Below, piece by piece: positions 16,584 to 24,650 of a stretch of DNA of 43,317 nt. The stretch is from positions 1 through 43,317 of the forward strand of contig NZ_JAMFSB010000108.1 of NCBI RefSeq assembly GCF_026225065.1, in the 5' to 3' direction. Both the position numbers and the translations under genes were made by a program. Under the pieces are notes generated by a model that saw only the letters and a program-made list of their open reading frames with translations, had not been told where the DNA came from and did not search any database. Source of the DNA: Paraburkholderia sp. (GTDB lineage: Bacteria; Pseudomonadota; Gammaproteobacteria; Burkholderiales; Burkholderiaceae). Each line of letters opens with the position of its first letter. The stretch's first letter is position 1.

Positions 16584-17564
16584 TTACTTGAAGCCCGTCA
16601 CCTCGTGCGGCACGTACAATTCTTCAAGCTGCCTAACCTCTTCCGCGCTCAGTTTGAGCGAAAGCGCCGCAACGGCATCGTCAAGATGATGTGCTTTGGT
16701 CGCGCCCACAATCGGCGCGCTAATAACGCTCTTTTGCAGCACCCATGCCAATGCAACCTGCGCACGCGGCACACCGCGGGTGGCCGCAATCTCGCCAACC
16801 CGTTCGACGATGCGGCGGTCCGCTTCTTCCGTCTTCGCATACAGCGTACGGCCGAATTCGTCGGTCTCCGAGCGCGCGCTACTGGTGTTCCAGTCACGCG
16901 TGAGACGTCCGCGGGCAAGCGGACTCCACGGAATCACGCCGATCCCTTCGCTTTCGCATAGCGGCAGCATCTCGCGCTCTTCCTCGCGATACAGCAGGTT
17001 CACGTAATTCTGCATCGTCACGAAGCGGGTCCAGCCGTGCTTTTCGGCAACGTGCAGTGCTTTTGAGAACTGCCACGCATACATCGACGACGCACCGATA
17101 TAGCGTGCTTTGCCCGCTTTCACGACGTCGTGCAGCGCTTCCATGGTTTCTTCGATTGGTGTGGTGTAGTCCCAGCGGTGGATCTGATACAGGTCGACGT
17201 AGTCGGTGCCGAGACGCCGCAGGCTCGCGTCGATCTCCGCCATGATCGCCTTGCGCGACAGGCCCATGCCGTTCGCACCGGCATGCATGCGTCCGTGGAC
17301 CTTGGTGGCGAGCACGATCTCGTCGCGCTTGGCCATGTCCTTCAGCGCGCGGCCGACAATCTCTTCACTGGTGCCGTCGGAATAAACGTTGGCCGTATCG
17401 AAGAAGTTGATGCCGTGGTCCAGTGCCTGCTTGATGAACGGGCGCGAATCGCTCTCGCCGAGTGTCCACTCATGGTTGCCCCGATCCGATACACCGTAGC
17501 TCATGCAGCCGAGGCAAAGCCGAGAGACGTCGAGGCCGGTGCGGCCCAGTTTCACATACTCCAT
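16584..17564 (-). CDS. Aldo/keto reductase
   Basis: A 326-aa NADPH-dependent oxidoreductase of the aldo/keto reductase superfamily, similar in arrangement to the YajO/Tas-like group. The catalytic tetrad is complete: Asp56 and Tyr61 (FDTANVYSDG), Lys88 (LATKVHG) and His129 (YQIHRWD). The family SYG..DRGNHEWTLGE segment precedes it. The start at 17564 has AGGAG at good distance; upstream codons in frame are not conserved-looking. It converges on the CDF gene with a 97-bp gap that contains a short GC hairpin. Upstream on the same strand lie a possible 24-codon ORF, a 22-bp palindrome and then a LysR gene, which may regulate it. Substrate unknown; such enzymes reduce aldehydes, ketones or quinones. 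Confidence 0.9.
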   Translation of the reverse strand: MEYVKLGRTGLDVSRLCLGCMSYGVSDRGNHEWTLGESDSRPFIKQALDHGINFFDTANVYSDGTSEEIVGRALKDMAKRDEIVLATKVHGRMHAGANGMGLSRKAIMAEIDASLRRLGTDYVDLYQIHRWDYTTPIEETMEALHDVVKAGKARYIGASSMYAWQFSKALHVAEKHGWTRFVTMQNYVNLLYREEEREMLPLCESEGIGVIPWSPLARGRLTRDWNTSSARSETDEFGRTLYAKTEEADRRIVERVGEIAATRGVPRAQVALAWVLQKSVISAPIVGATKAHHLDDAVAALSLKLSAEEVRQLEELYVPHEVTGFK

Positions 17565-17803
17565 GTCACGCTCCTGTGTGTAATGCCGATGTGTTGTACG
17601 GACTTTCAAATGCAACAAACGGCGCGAGCGCATCGGTGATGCGCTCGCATGCCTCTTTTAAGCATATTTGAAAATCGCGGACACTGCACGGCCACAGGCG
17701 AACGGCGCCCGATCGATCGTCGCGCTCACTTTCTGGTGGCGCTCCGATCGAGGGCGGACGTATTTGCTGCTGGCAGATATTGCCGGTTGATGCACTCCGC
17801 CGC

Positions 17804-17878
17804 TTAGTGCTGCGGCGAACGGAACGGCGTCCAGACTGGCGTATCGCTGTCCCAATGGTCGAGTTCAGATGGACTCAT
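17804..17878 (-). CDS. Candidate small protein or leader peptide (24 aa)
   Basis: An ATG-started frame of 24 codons beginning MSPSELDHWD and ending FRSPQH, preceded by AGGAG with 6 bases of spacing. It is hydrophilic, rich in Asp, Ser, Pro and Trp, and has no membrane segment. It lies about 240 bases upstream of the aldo/keto reductase start on the same strand, and about 100 bases downstream of a 22-bp palindrome. It could be a small protein gene or a leader peptide. I do not recognise it; the strong ribosome site is the main support. Confidence 0.4.
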   Translation of the reverse strand: MSPSELDHWDSDTPVWTPFRSPQH

Positions 17879-17979
17879 GATTCACTCCTGTCGATTCGTT
17901 TGCGGCGCACGGTGGCGCTGCGACAGGGTGAACTGTAGGCTTTCGCGACGTGCGGATAAACGGCGGATCGACGAAATGA

Positions 17980-18001
17980 ATTGTTGTGAATTCAGAACAA
18001 T
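17980..18001. promoter_or_regulatory. 22-bp near-palindrome, operator candidate
   Basis: Outer arms ATTGTT and AACAAT enclose the perfect core TGAATTCA; only one symmetric base pair (two positions) breaks the dyad. It lies in the gap after the LysR gene and upstream of the small ORF and the aldo/keto reductase gene on the same strand. Its size and symmetry suit a dimeric regulator. Which regulator uses it is unknown; the neighbouring LysR protein is one option. Confidence 0.5.
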
Positions 18002-18056
18002 GGCGGCAATCGCAGCGTAGAGGCCGCGCTTGCCGTCATCGTTATTGCGGGGCGGA

Positions 18057-19061
18057 TCAGGCGACCCACTCCGTGATCACCGGCGTATCGAGCGTAGGCG
18101 CCGATTCGCGCTCCTCGATCGTGCGCTTCGAGCAAGGCGTATCCAGACTGCCGCGGCCGCTCAGCAGCGGGCAGCGGTCGAATAACTCCGCAATCCAGTC
18201 GACAAACACGCGCACTTTTGGCGACAGATGCCGGCTGTGCGGATAGACCGCCGAAATCGGCATAGGCATCGGCTTGATCGCGGGCAGCACTTCGACCAGC
18301 TGGCCCGACTGCAGATGCGGCAGCACCATGAAAAGCGCCGGCTGGATCAGGCCAAAGCCTTCGAGACCGCAGGTGACGTAGGCATCCGCGTCGTTGACCG
18401 ACACCGTGCCCTTCATTTTCACCTCGACTTCCTTGCCGTCGACCTTGAAGGCCCAGTCGATCACGCGACCCGTGCGGCTCGAAAAATAATTCACCGCGCT
18501 ATGTGACTCCAGATCGTCGAGCGTAAGCGGCGTGCCGTACTTCTGCAGATATTCCGGCGCGGCGCACGTCACGCCTTCGAAGATGCCGATCCGGCGCGCC
18601 ACCAGCGACGAATCCTGCAGCGCGCCGACCCGCACTACGCAATCCACCCCTTCTTGCAGCAGATCGACCGGGCGGTCGGTCAGGCCGAGTTGCAGGTCGA
18701 TATCCGGGTAGCGAGTGTGGAATTCACACAGGGAAGGAATCACCAGCAGGCGGCCGATCGAGCCCGGCATGTCGATGCGCAGCTTGCCGTGCGGCTTCTT
18801 GTTGCCGCTCTGGAAACTGGTTTCGGTTTCTTCGACGTCCGCGAGAATCCGCACGCAGCGCTCGTAGTACGCCGCGCCGTCCGGCGTGAGCGACAGGCGC
18901 CGCGTCGTGCGATGCATGAGCCGTGTGCCGAGGAACGATTCCAGATTCTGAATGATGGTGGTGACCGAGGCGCGCGGCAGGTCGAGCGTCTCCGCGGCAC
19001 GCGTGAAACTGTTGGTGTCGACGACACGGGTGAACACTTGCATGGCCTGGAGACGGTCCAT
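18057..19061 (-). CDS. bpeT: LysR-type regulator of the adjacent RND efflux operon (BpeT/CeoR-like)
   Basis: A 334-aa LysR-type activator of the CrgA-like group. The winged helix-turn-helix fills about residues 1-60 (MDRLQAMQVFTRVVDTNSFTRAAETL), followed by a periplasmic-binding-like effector domain from about 90 to 295. An unusual hydrophilic tail of about 35 residues (GRGSLDTPCSKRTIEERES...) ends the protein. GGAGG precedes the ATG. It is divergent from llpE and the MFP-RND-OMF genes, which matches the bpeT-llpE-bpeE-bpeF-oprC (ceo) layout in Burkholderia. There the LysR protein activates the pump and mutations in it cause resistance to trimethoprim, chloramphenicol and quinolones. The identification rests on synteny and my reading of the protein. 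Confidence 0.85.
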   Translation of the reverse strand: MDRLQAMQVFTRVVDTNSFTRAAETLDLPRASVTTIIQNLESFLGTRLMHRTTRRLSLTPDGAAYYERCVRILADVEETETSFQSGNKKPHGKLRIDMPGSIGRLLVIPSLCEFHTRYPDIDLQLGLTDRPVDLLQEGVDCVVRVGALQDSSLVARRIGIFEGVTCAAPEYLQKYGTPLTLDDLESHSAVNYFSSRTGRVIDWAFKVDGKEVEVKMKGTVSVNDADAYVTCGLEGFGLIQPALFMVLPHLQSGQLVEVLPAIKPMPMPISAVYPHSRHLSPKVRVFVDWIAELFDRCPLLSGRGSLDTPCSKRTIEERESAPTLDTPVITEWVA

Positions 19062-19140
19062 GGCTAACCTCCAAGAAGGGGCTGGCGGCGCGCAACTCCA
19101 ATCGAATAGGCGCGGATTAGCCCGGTTTTGCCGGGCGCCG

Positions 19141-19167
19141 AATTCGATTGTTTGGGCGTACCGAATT
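19141..19167. promoter_or_regulatory. Candidate LysR box in the bpeT-llpE gap
   Basis: Inverted repeat AATTCG-N15-CGAATT in the short divergent intergenic region between the LysR gene and llpE, about the size expected of a LysR recognition site. A separate hairpin GCCCGG-TTTTG-CCGGGC lies at 19120-19136, nearer the LysR gene. Assigned by position and symmetry only. Confidence 0.4.
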
Positions 19168-19255
19168 GTGTTGCCGGATTATAGGCATTTATTTAGAAGT
19201 CTGCCGAACCCACAATTCGCACCATTCCAGTTCTATGCGTATTGCGCCGTTCGAC

Positions 19256-20131
19256 ATGAATGCATTCAAACCGCCGTACTCCTCGCCGTACACTTTTGTG
19301 CCGCTTGACCTTGCTCAGGCGGACGATGCTCGTTCGGCACATGCGGGGCTCGACGTGACGGATGTGACCATCGAAGGGCACGCGCAGGACATCAAGCTGC
19401 GGCTGTACCGCCTGACGGGCAAAACCGCACTGCCAGTACTGCTTTATTTTCACGGCGGCGGTTTTGTGCGCGGCTCGCTGGACGATGCCGACTTCCCCGC
19501 GCGCTATTTCGCGGAGCACTTACCGGCGCTGGTCGTCTCGGTCGGCTACTCGCTTGCGCCGCAATTTCCGTTTCCCACGGCGCCGGAAGACGCACACCGC
19601 GCCGCGCTGTGGGTGCAGACCCGCGCACGGGCGTTCGGCGGTAACGCCAAACATATCGGCGTCGCGGGGCATGACTCGGGCGGTCAGATTGCCAATTGCC
19701 TCGCCTTCATCTCGCGTGACCGCGGCGACGTACGGATCGCGGCGCAGGCGCTGTTCGGCCCGATGCTCGATCCGAGTCTCACGCGCCTTGGCGACGAACA
19801 GCGGCTTGGCTCCGATATTACTGCCAAGGAGTGCGCCGCCTGCTATCGCGCGTACCTGCCGCAAGCCTCGCAGCGCATGCATCCGTATGCCGCGCCGCTC
19901 GAGTCGTTGCGCCTCGCGGGCTTGCCCGCCACGCTGATCGCGACCGCGCAGAACGACGTGCTGCACGTCGAGGCCGAAAAATATGCCAGCAGCCTGATCG
20001 ATGCAGGCGTGGCGACCCAGGTGGTCCGCTATCCGAGCGTCTCGCATGCCGCGCTCGCGGACCATCCGGACGCGCTGCAGGAGGCTGTGCGCTTTTTTCA
20101 GTGCCGCTTCGCTGCGCGCACCCAACGATAA
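19256..20131 (+). CDS. llpE: LlpE-like alpha/beta hydrolase (lipase/esterase) of the efflux operon
   Basis: A 291-aa hydrolase of the hormone-sensitive-lipase branch: oxyanion motif HGGGF at residues 66-70 and nucleophile elbow G-H-D-S-G-G with Ser141 (the usual family form is GDSAGG). A likely acid is in QNDVLHVE and a likely His in VSHA near the end. No signal peptide. An in-frame ATG at 19235 would add 7 residues; neither start has a clear ribosome site. It is the first gene of the efflux operon, as llpE is in Burkholderia ceo/bpeEF-oprC operons, where it is reported as a lipase-like gene co-transcribed with the pump but not needed for efflux as far as I recall. Substrate unknown. Confidence 0.85.
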   Translation: MNAFKPPYSSPYTFVPLDLAQADDARSAHAGLDVTDVTIEGHAQDIKLRLYRLTGKTALPVLLYFHGGGFVRGSLDDADFPARYFAEHLPALVVSVGYSLAPQFPFPTAPEDAHRAALWVQTRARAFGGNAKHIGVAGHDSGGQIANCLAFISRDRGDVRIAAQALFGPMLDPSLTRLGDEQRLGSDITAKECAACYRAYLPQASQRMHPYAAPLESLRLAGLPATLIATAQNDVLHVEAEKYASSLIDAGVATQVVRYPSVSHAALADHPDALQEAVRFFQCRFAARTQR

Positions 20132-20165
20132 ACGTATTTCAATCAACAAACGCCGGGAGCCTTTC

Positions 20166-21386
20166 ATGTCTATCTTTTCTCCTTCGCGCCACCGTCTGGC
20201 GCTAGCGGTTCTCACCGTTGTGATCATTGCCGGGCTCGGCACATTCGGCGCGATTCGCGTCGATGCGAGCTCGCCCGCCCACGCCGCGCCGACCATCGTG
20301 CCGGAAGTGGATGTGGCAGCCGTGATCCAGAAGACCATCACCGACTGGCAAAGCTATTCGGGGCGCCTCGAAGCGGTCGAGAAAGTCGCAGTACGTCCGC
20401 AGGTATCGGGCACGATCGTTTCGGTGAACTTCAAGGACGGCGCGCTCGTGAAGAAGGGCGACACGCTGTTCGTGATCGATCCGCGCCCGTACCAGGCGGA
20501 AGTGGACCGCACCGCCGCGCAACTGGCTGCGGCGCAGGCGCAAGCGGGTTATACGCAAAGCGACTGGGAGCGCGCACAGCGCCTGATAGGCGATAACGCC
20601 ATCGCCAAACGCGATTACGACGAGAAGCAGAACGCCGCGCGCGGCGCGAGCGCCAACGTCAAGGCTGCGCAGGCGGCGCTCGAAACCGCACAGATTAACC
20701 TTGGCTATACCAAGGTTATTGCGCCGGTGTCGGGCCGCGTGTCGCGTGCGGAGATCACCGTGGGCAACGTTGTCTCGGCCGGCCCAGGTTCAACGCCGCT
20801 GACGACGTTGGTGTCGGTGTCGCCGATCTATGCGTCGTTCGATGCGGATGAGCAGACATATCTGGAGTACATCGGCCGCGAGAAAGACGGCACCAAAGTA
20901 CCGGTGCAACTGGGCCTCGCTGACGAATCGGGATACTCGCGCACCGGTGTGATCGATTCGGTCGACAACCAGCTCGACACCTCGTCCGGCACGATCCGCG
21001 TACGCGCGCGCTTCGACAATCAGGACGGCACACTGATTCCGGGTCTGTACGCCCGCATCAAGGTGGGCGGCAGCGCGCCGCACGCGGCGCTGCTGATCGA
21101 CGATGCCGCGGTGGGCACCGATCAGGACAAGAAGTTCGTGTTCGTCGTCGACAAGAGCGATCAGGTTGTGTACCGCGAGGTGCAGCTTGGCGCGATGCAA
21201 GGCAACCTGCGCGTCGTCAAGTCGGGTCTGCAAAACGGTGACCGGATCGTCGTCAACGGAACGCAACGTGTGCGGCCGGGCGCGACGGTGCGCGCCCATG
21301 CTGTGCCGATGAACGGCGACGACGATGCGGACAGCGCGTCGGTAGCACAAACGCAGGGCCATGCGAAAGCGCAGGGCAATTCGTGA
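20166..21386 (+). CDS. bpeE: RND efflux periplasmic adaptor (BpeE/CeoA-like)
   Basis: A 406-aa membrane-fusion protein linking the RND pump to the outer-membrane channel. An N-terminal hydrophobic signal segment spans about residues 9-28. It is followed by the lipoyl half-motif (VRPQVSGTIVSVNFKDGALVKKGDTLFVIDPRPY), the helical hairpin (about 115-185), the second lipoyl half (LGYTKVIAPVSGRVSRAEITVGNVVSAG) and the beta-barrel and membrane-proximal domains. No lipobox Cys is present, so it is held by an uncleaved anchor or is soluble in the periplasm. The ATG at 20166 has GGGAG upstream, and the preceding open frame overlaps llpE and is discarded. Located 34 bases after llpE and 64 before the pump gene: one operon. 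Confidence 0.92.
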   Translation: MSIFSPSRHRLALAVLTVVIIAGLGTFGAIRVDASSPAHAAPTIVPEVDVAAVIQKTITDWQSYSGRLEAVEKVAVRPQVSGTIVSVNFKDGALVKKGDTLFVIDPRPYQAEVDRTAAQLAAAQAQAGYTQSDWERAQRLIGDNAIAKRDYDEKQNAARGASANVKAAQAALETAQINLGYTKVIAPVSGRVSRAEITVGNVVSAGPGSTPLTTLVSVSPIYASFDADEQTYLEYIGREKDGTKVPVQLGLADESGYSRTGVIDSVDNQLDTSSGTIRVRARFDNQDGTLIPGLYARIKVGGSAPHAALLIDDAAVGTDQDKKFVFVVDKSDQVVYREVQLGAMQGNLRVVKSGLQNGDRIVVNGTQRVRPGATVRAHAVPMNGDDDADSASVAQTQGHAKAQGNS

Positions 21387-21450
21387 GCCCAGTGCTTAAC
21401 GATTGCTGCTTGCGCGCCGCATCCCAGCGCTTTAATTTCAAGAGCCTCTC

Positions 21451-24400
21451 ATGAACATATCCAAATTCTTCATCGACCGGCCGATCTTCGCGGGCGTGCT
21501 ATCGGTTCTGATCCTGCTGGCGGGCGTGATTTCGCTCTTCAAGCTGCCGATCTCCGAGTACCCGGAAGTCGTGCCTCCTTCGGTGGTGGTGCACGCGCAG
21601 TATCCGGGCGCCAACCCGAAGGTGATCGCCGAAACAGTGGCTTCGCCGCTCGAAGAGCAGATCAACGGCGTGGAAAACATGCTGTATATGCAGTCGCAAG
21701 CCAATAGCGACGGCAATCTGACGCTGACGGTGACCTTCAAGCTCGGCACCAATCCAGACCTCGCTACGCAGCTCGTGCAGAACCGCGTCAACCAGGCTCT
21801 GCCGCGTCTGCCGGACGATGTGCAGCGTCTGGGCGTGACGACGATCAAGAGCTCGCCGACGCTAACGATGGTGGTCCACCTGATCTCGCCGAACAACCAG
21901 TACGACATGACGTATCTGCGCAACTACGCAGTGCTCAACGTCAAGGACCGGCTGGAGCGTATTCAGGGCGTGGGCGAAGTGCAGTTGTGGGGCTCGGGTG
22001 ACTACGCCATGCGCGTGTGGCTCGATCCGCAGAAAGTGGCACAGCGCGGCCTGACGGCGACTGATGTGGTCAACGCGATCCGCGAGCAGAACATCCAGGT
22101 GGCTGCCGGTCAGATTGGCGCTTCGCCTTCGTTGCCGGGCACGCAGTTGCAGTTGTCGGTAAATGCGCGTGGCCGTTTGCAGACCACCGGCGAGTTTGGC
22201 GACATCGTTGTCAAGACCGGCCCGGATGGCGCAGTGACCTATCTGCGCGATATTGCCCGTATCGAACTGGCTGCTTCGGAATACGGCCTGCGTTCGCTGC
22301 TCGACAACAAGTCGGCGGTAGCGCTCGCGATTAACCAGGCGCCGGGCGCGAACTCGCTCCAGATCTCGGACCAGGTGCGAGCAGCAATGAAGGACCTGAA
22401 GGAAGACATGCCCGCAGGCGTGGACTACCAGATCGTCTATGACCCGACGCAGTTCGTGCGCTCCAGTATCGAGGCCGTGATTCACACGCTGCTCGAAGCG
22501 ATTGCGCTGGTCGTGCTCGTCGTGATCGTGTTCCTGCAGACGTGGCGTGCGTCGATCATTCCTTTGATTGCGGTGCCGGTGTCGATCGTGGGGACTTTCT
22601 CGCTGCTGTTGGCGTTCGGATTTTCGATCAATGCGTTGTCGCTGTTCGGCATGGTGCTCGCCATCGGGATTGTGGTGGACGATGCGATCGTGGTGGTGGA
22701 GAACGTCGAGCGCAATATCGAAGCCGGGCTGAGCGCGCGCGATGCGACGTACAAGGCCATGCAGGAAGTGAGCGGGCCGATTATCGCAATCGCGCTTACG
22801 CTAGTAGCCGTGTTCGTGCCGCTCGCGTTCATGACAGGTCTCACGGGCCAGTTCTACAAGCAGTTCGCGGTGACCATCGCGATCTCGACGGTGATCTCGG
22901 CGTTCAATTCGCTGACGCTGTCGCCGGCACTGTCGGCAATGCTGCTGCGCGGCCATGGCGCGAAGGAAGATTGGCTCACGCGGGCGATGAACGTGGTGTT
23001 CGGCCGCTTCTTCAAGGGCTTCAACAAGGTGTTTCATCGCGGCTCGACCGCGTACGGCAAGGGCGTGCAGGGCGTATTGCGCCGTAAGGGCGGCATGCTG
23101 GCCGTCTACGCGATCCTGCTCGGCGCGACTGTGCTGATCACGCGTATCGTGCCGGGCGGTTTCGTGCCGGCGCAGGACAAGGAATACCTGATCGCGTTTG
23201 CGCAGTTGCCGAACGGCGCCTCGCTCGACCGCACCGAAAAGGTGATCCGCGATATGAGCGCGATTGCGCTGAAGCAACCGGGTGTCGAAAGTGCGGTGGA
23301 ATTCCCGGGCTTGTCGGTGAATGGCTTCACCAACAGTTCGAGCGCAGGGATCGTGTTCGTCACGCTTAAGCCATTCAAGGAGCGCGGCGACAAGGCACTC
23401 TCGGCCGGCGCTATTGCGGGTGCGTTGAACCAGCAGTACGGCGCGATCAAGGATTCGTTCGTGGCCGTGTTCCCGCCGCCGCCGGTGCTGGGCCTCGGTA
23501 CGCTGGGTGGCTTCAAGATGCAGCTGGAGGACCACGGTGCGCTCGGTTACGCGGAGCTGAACAAGGCGACGGAAGCGTTCATCAAGAAGGCCAATACCAC
23601 GCCTGAACTGGGACCGACTTTCTCGAGCTATCAGATCAACGTGCCGCAGCTGAACGTCGATCTGGACCGCGTCAAAGCCAAGCAGCTCGGCGTGCCGGTG
23701 ACAGATGTGTTCGACACGATGCAGATCTATCTGGGCTCGCTGTATGTGAACGACTTCAACCGCTTTGGCCGTGTGTATCAGGTGCGGGTGCAAGCGGATG
23801 CACCGTTCCGTCAGCATGCCGAGGACATTGGGCAACTGAAGACGCGAAATGCCGCAGGCGAAATGGTGCCGCTGTCGTCGCTGGTGACGGTGACGCCGAC
23901 GTTCGGTCCGGAAATGGTGGTGCGCTACAACGGGTATACGGCCGCCGACATCAATGGTGGACCGGCTCCGGGTTATTCGTCGGGCCAGGCGCAAGCCGCG
24001 GCTGAACGGGTAGCTGCGGAAACCTTGCCGCGTGGCGTGAAACTCGAATGGACCGACCTGACGTATCAGCAGATCATCGCCGGCAATGCGGGCATGTGGG
24101 TATTCCCGATCAGCGTGCTGCTGGTATTCCTGGTGCTGGCCGCCCTGTATGAAAGCCTGACGCTGCCGCTCGCGGTGATCCTGATCGTGCCGATGAGTCT
24201 GTTGTCGGCGTTGACCGGAGTCTGGCTCACACACGGCGACAACAACATCTTCACGCAGATCGGCTTGATGGTGCTGGTGGGGCTGGCCTCGAAGAACGCG
24301 ATCCTGATCGTTGAGTTTGCTCGCGAACTCGAACACGACGGGCATACACCGCTCTCCGCGGCGATTGAAGCAAGCCGTATGCGGCTGCGCCCGATCCTGA

Positions 24401-24636
24401 TGACGTCGATCGCTTTCATCATGGGTGTGGTACCGCTGGTGCTGTCGAGCGGCGCCGGCTCGGAGATGCGTCATGCGATGGGTATCGCGGTGTTCTTCGG
24501 CATGCTGGGCGTGACACTGTTTGGTCTGATGCTGACGCCGGTGTTCTATGTCGTGCTGCGTACGCTTGCCGGCGGGACGATTCACGTCGCGCAAAAAGAC
24601 TCGCCGCACTACGCGCTGCCGGTAACGGACGCTTGA
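21451..24636 (+). CDS. bpeF: RND multidrug efflux pump, inner-membrane subunit (BpeF/CeoB-like)
   Basis: A 1061-aa proton-driven HAE1-type RND transporter. The N-terminus MNISKFFIDRPIFAGVL is typical. The proton-relay acids are Asp410 and Asp411 in GIVVDDAIVVVENVERN (AcrB Asp407/Asp408), and the helix-ten Lys is in GLASKNAILIVEFA. Twelve membrane helices and two large periplasmic loops are readable. In Burkholderia this position in the operon is held by BpeF/CeoB, which exports trimethoprim, chloramphenicol and fluoroquinolones; the same range is an inference here. It acts as a trimer with the adaptor and channel encoded on both sides. Confidence 0.95.
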   Translation: MNISKFFIDRPIFAGVLSVLILLAGVISLFKLPISEYPEVVPPSVVVHAQYPGANPKVIAETVASPLEEQINGVENMLYMQSQANSDGNLTLTVTFKLGTNPDLATQLVQNRVNQALPRLPDDVQRLGVTTIKSSPTLTMVVHLISPNNQYDMTYLRNYAVLNVKDRLERIQGVGEVQLWGSGDYAMRVWLDPQKVAQRGLTATDVVNAIREQNIQVAAGQIGASPSLPGTQLQLSVNARGRLQTTGEFGDIVVKTGPDGAVTYLRDIARIELAASEYGLRSLLDNKSAVALAINQAPGANSLQISDQVRAAMKDLKEDMPAGVDYQIVYDPTQFVRSSIEAVIHTLLEAIALVVLVVIVFLQTWRASIIPLIAVPVSIVGTFSLLLAFGFSINALSLFGMVLAIGIVVDDAIVVVENVERNIEAGLSARDATYKAMQEVSGPIIAIALTLVAVFVPLAFMTGLTGQFYKQFAVTIAISTVISAFNSLTLSPALSAMLLRGHGAKEDWLTRAMNVVFGRFFKGFNKVFHRGSTAYGKGVQGVLRRKGGMLAVYAILLGATVLITRIVPGGFVPAQDKEYLIAFAQLPNGASLDRTEKVIRDMSAIALKQPGVESAVEFPGLSVNGFTNSSSAGIVFVTLKPFKERGDKALSAGAIAGALNQQYGAIKDSFVAVFPPPPVLGLGTLGGFKMQLEDHGALGYAELNKATEAFIKKANTTPELGPTFSSYQINVPQLNVDLDRVKAKQLGVPVTDVFDTMQIYLGSLYVNDFNRFGRVYQVRVQADAPFRQHAEDIGQLKTRNAAGEMVPLSSLVTVTPTFGPEMVVRYNGYTAADINGGPAPGYSSGQAQAAAERVAAETLPRGVKLEWTDLTYQQIIAGNAGMWVFPISVLLVFLVLAALYESLTLPLAVILIVPMSLLSALTGVWLTHGDNNIFTQIGLMVLVGLASKNAILIVEFARELEHDGHTPLSAAIEASRMRLRPILMTSIAFIMGVVPLVLSSGAGSEMRHAMGIAVFFGMLGVTLFGLMLTPVFYVVLRTLAGGTIHVAQKDSPHYALPVTDA

Positions 24637-24650
24637 AGAGGAAAACAATA

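Larger units (their letters stand above)
17565..18056. other. Gene-poor gap between aldo/keto reductase and LysR genes
   Basis: About 490 bp with no long convincing gene. It holds a possible 24-codon ORF with a good ribosome site (17804-17878, minus) and a 22-bp near-palindrome (17980-18001), both listed separately. A 65-codon minus-strand frame at 17658-17855 overlaps the small ORF in another frame and looks like chance. Confidence 0.6.

Noticed and set aside
17658..17855. 65-codon minus-strand frame between the aldo/keto reductase and LysR genes
   Set aside because: It overlaps the better-supported 24-codon ORF in another frame and has no conserved-looking motif.
22801..24648. Very long minus-strand frame (615 codons) opposite the RND pump gene
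   Set aside because: His/Arg/Gln-rich shadow of a GC-rich coding region; the pump frame on the plus strand has all family motifs.
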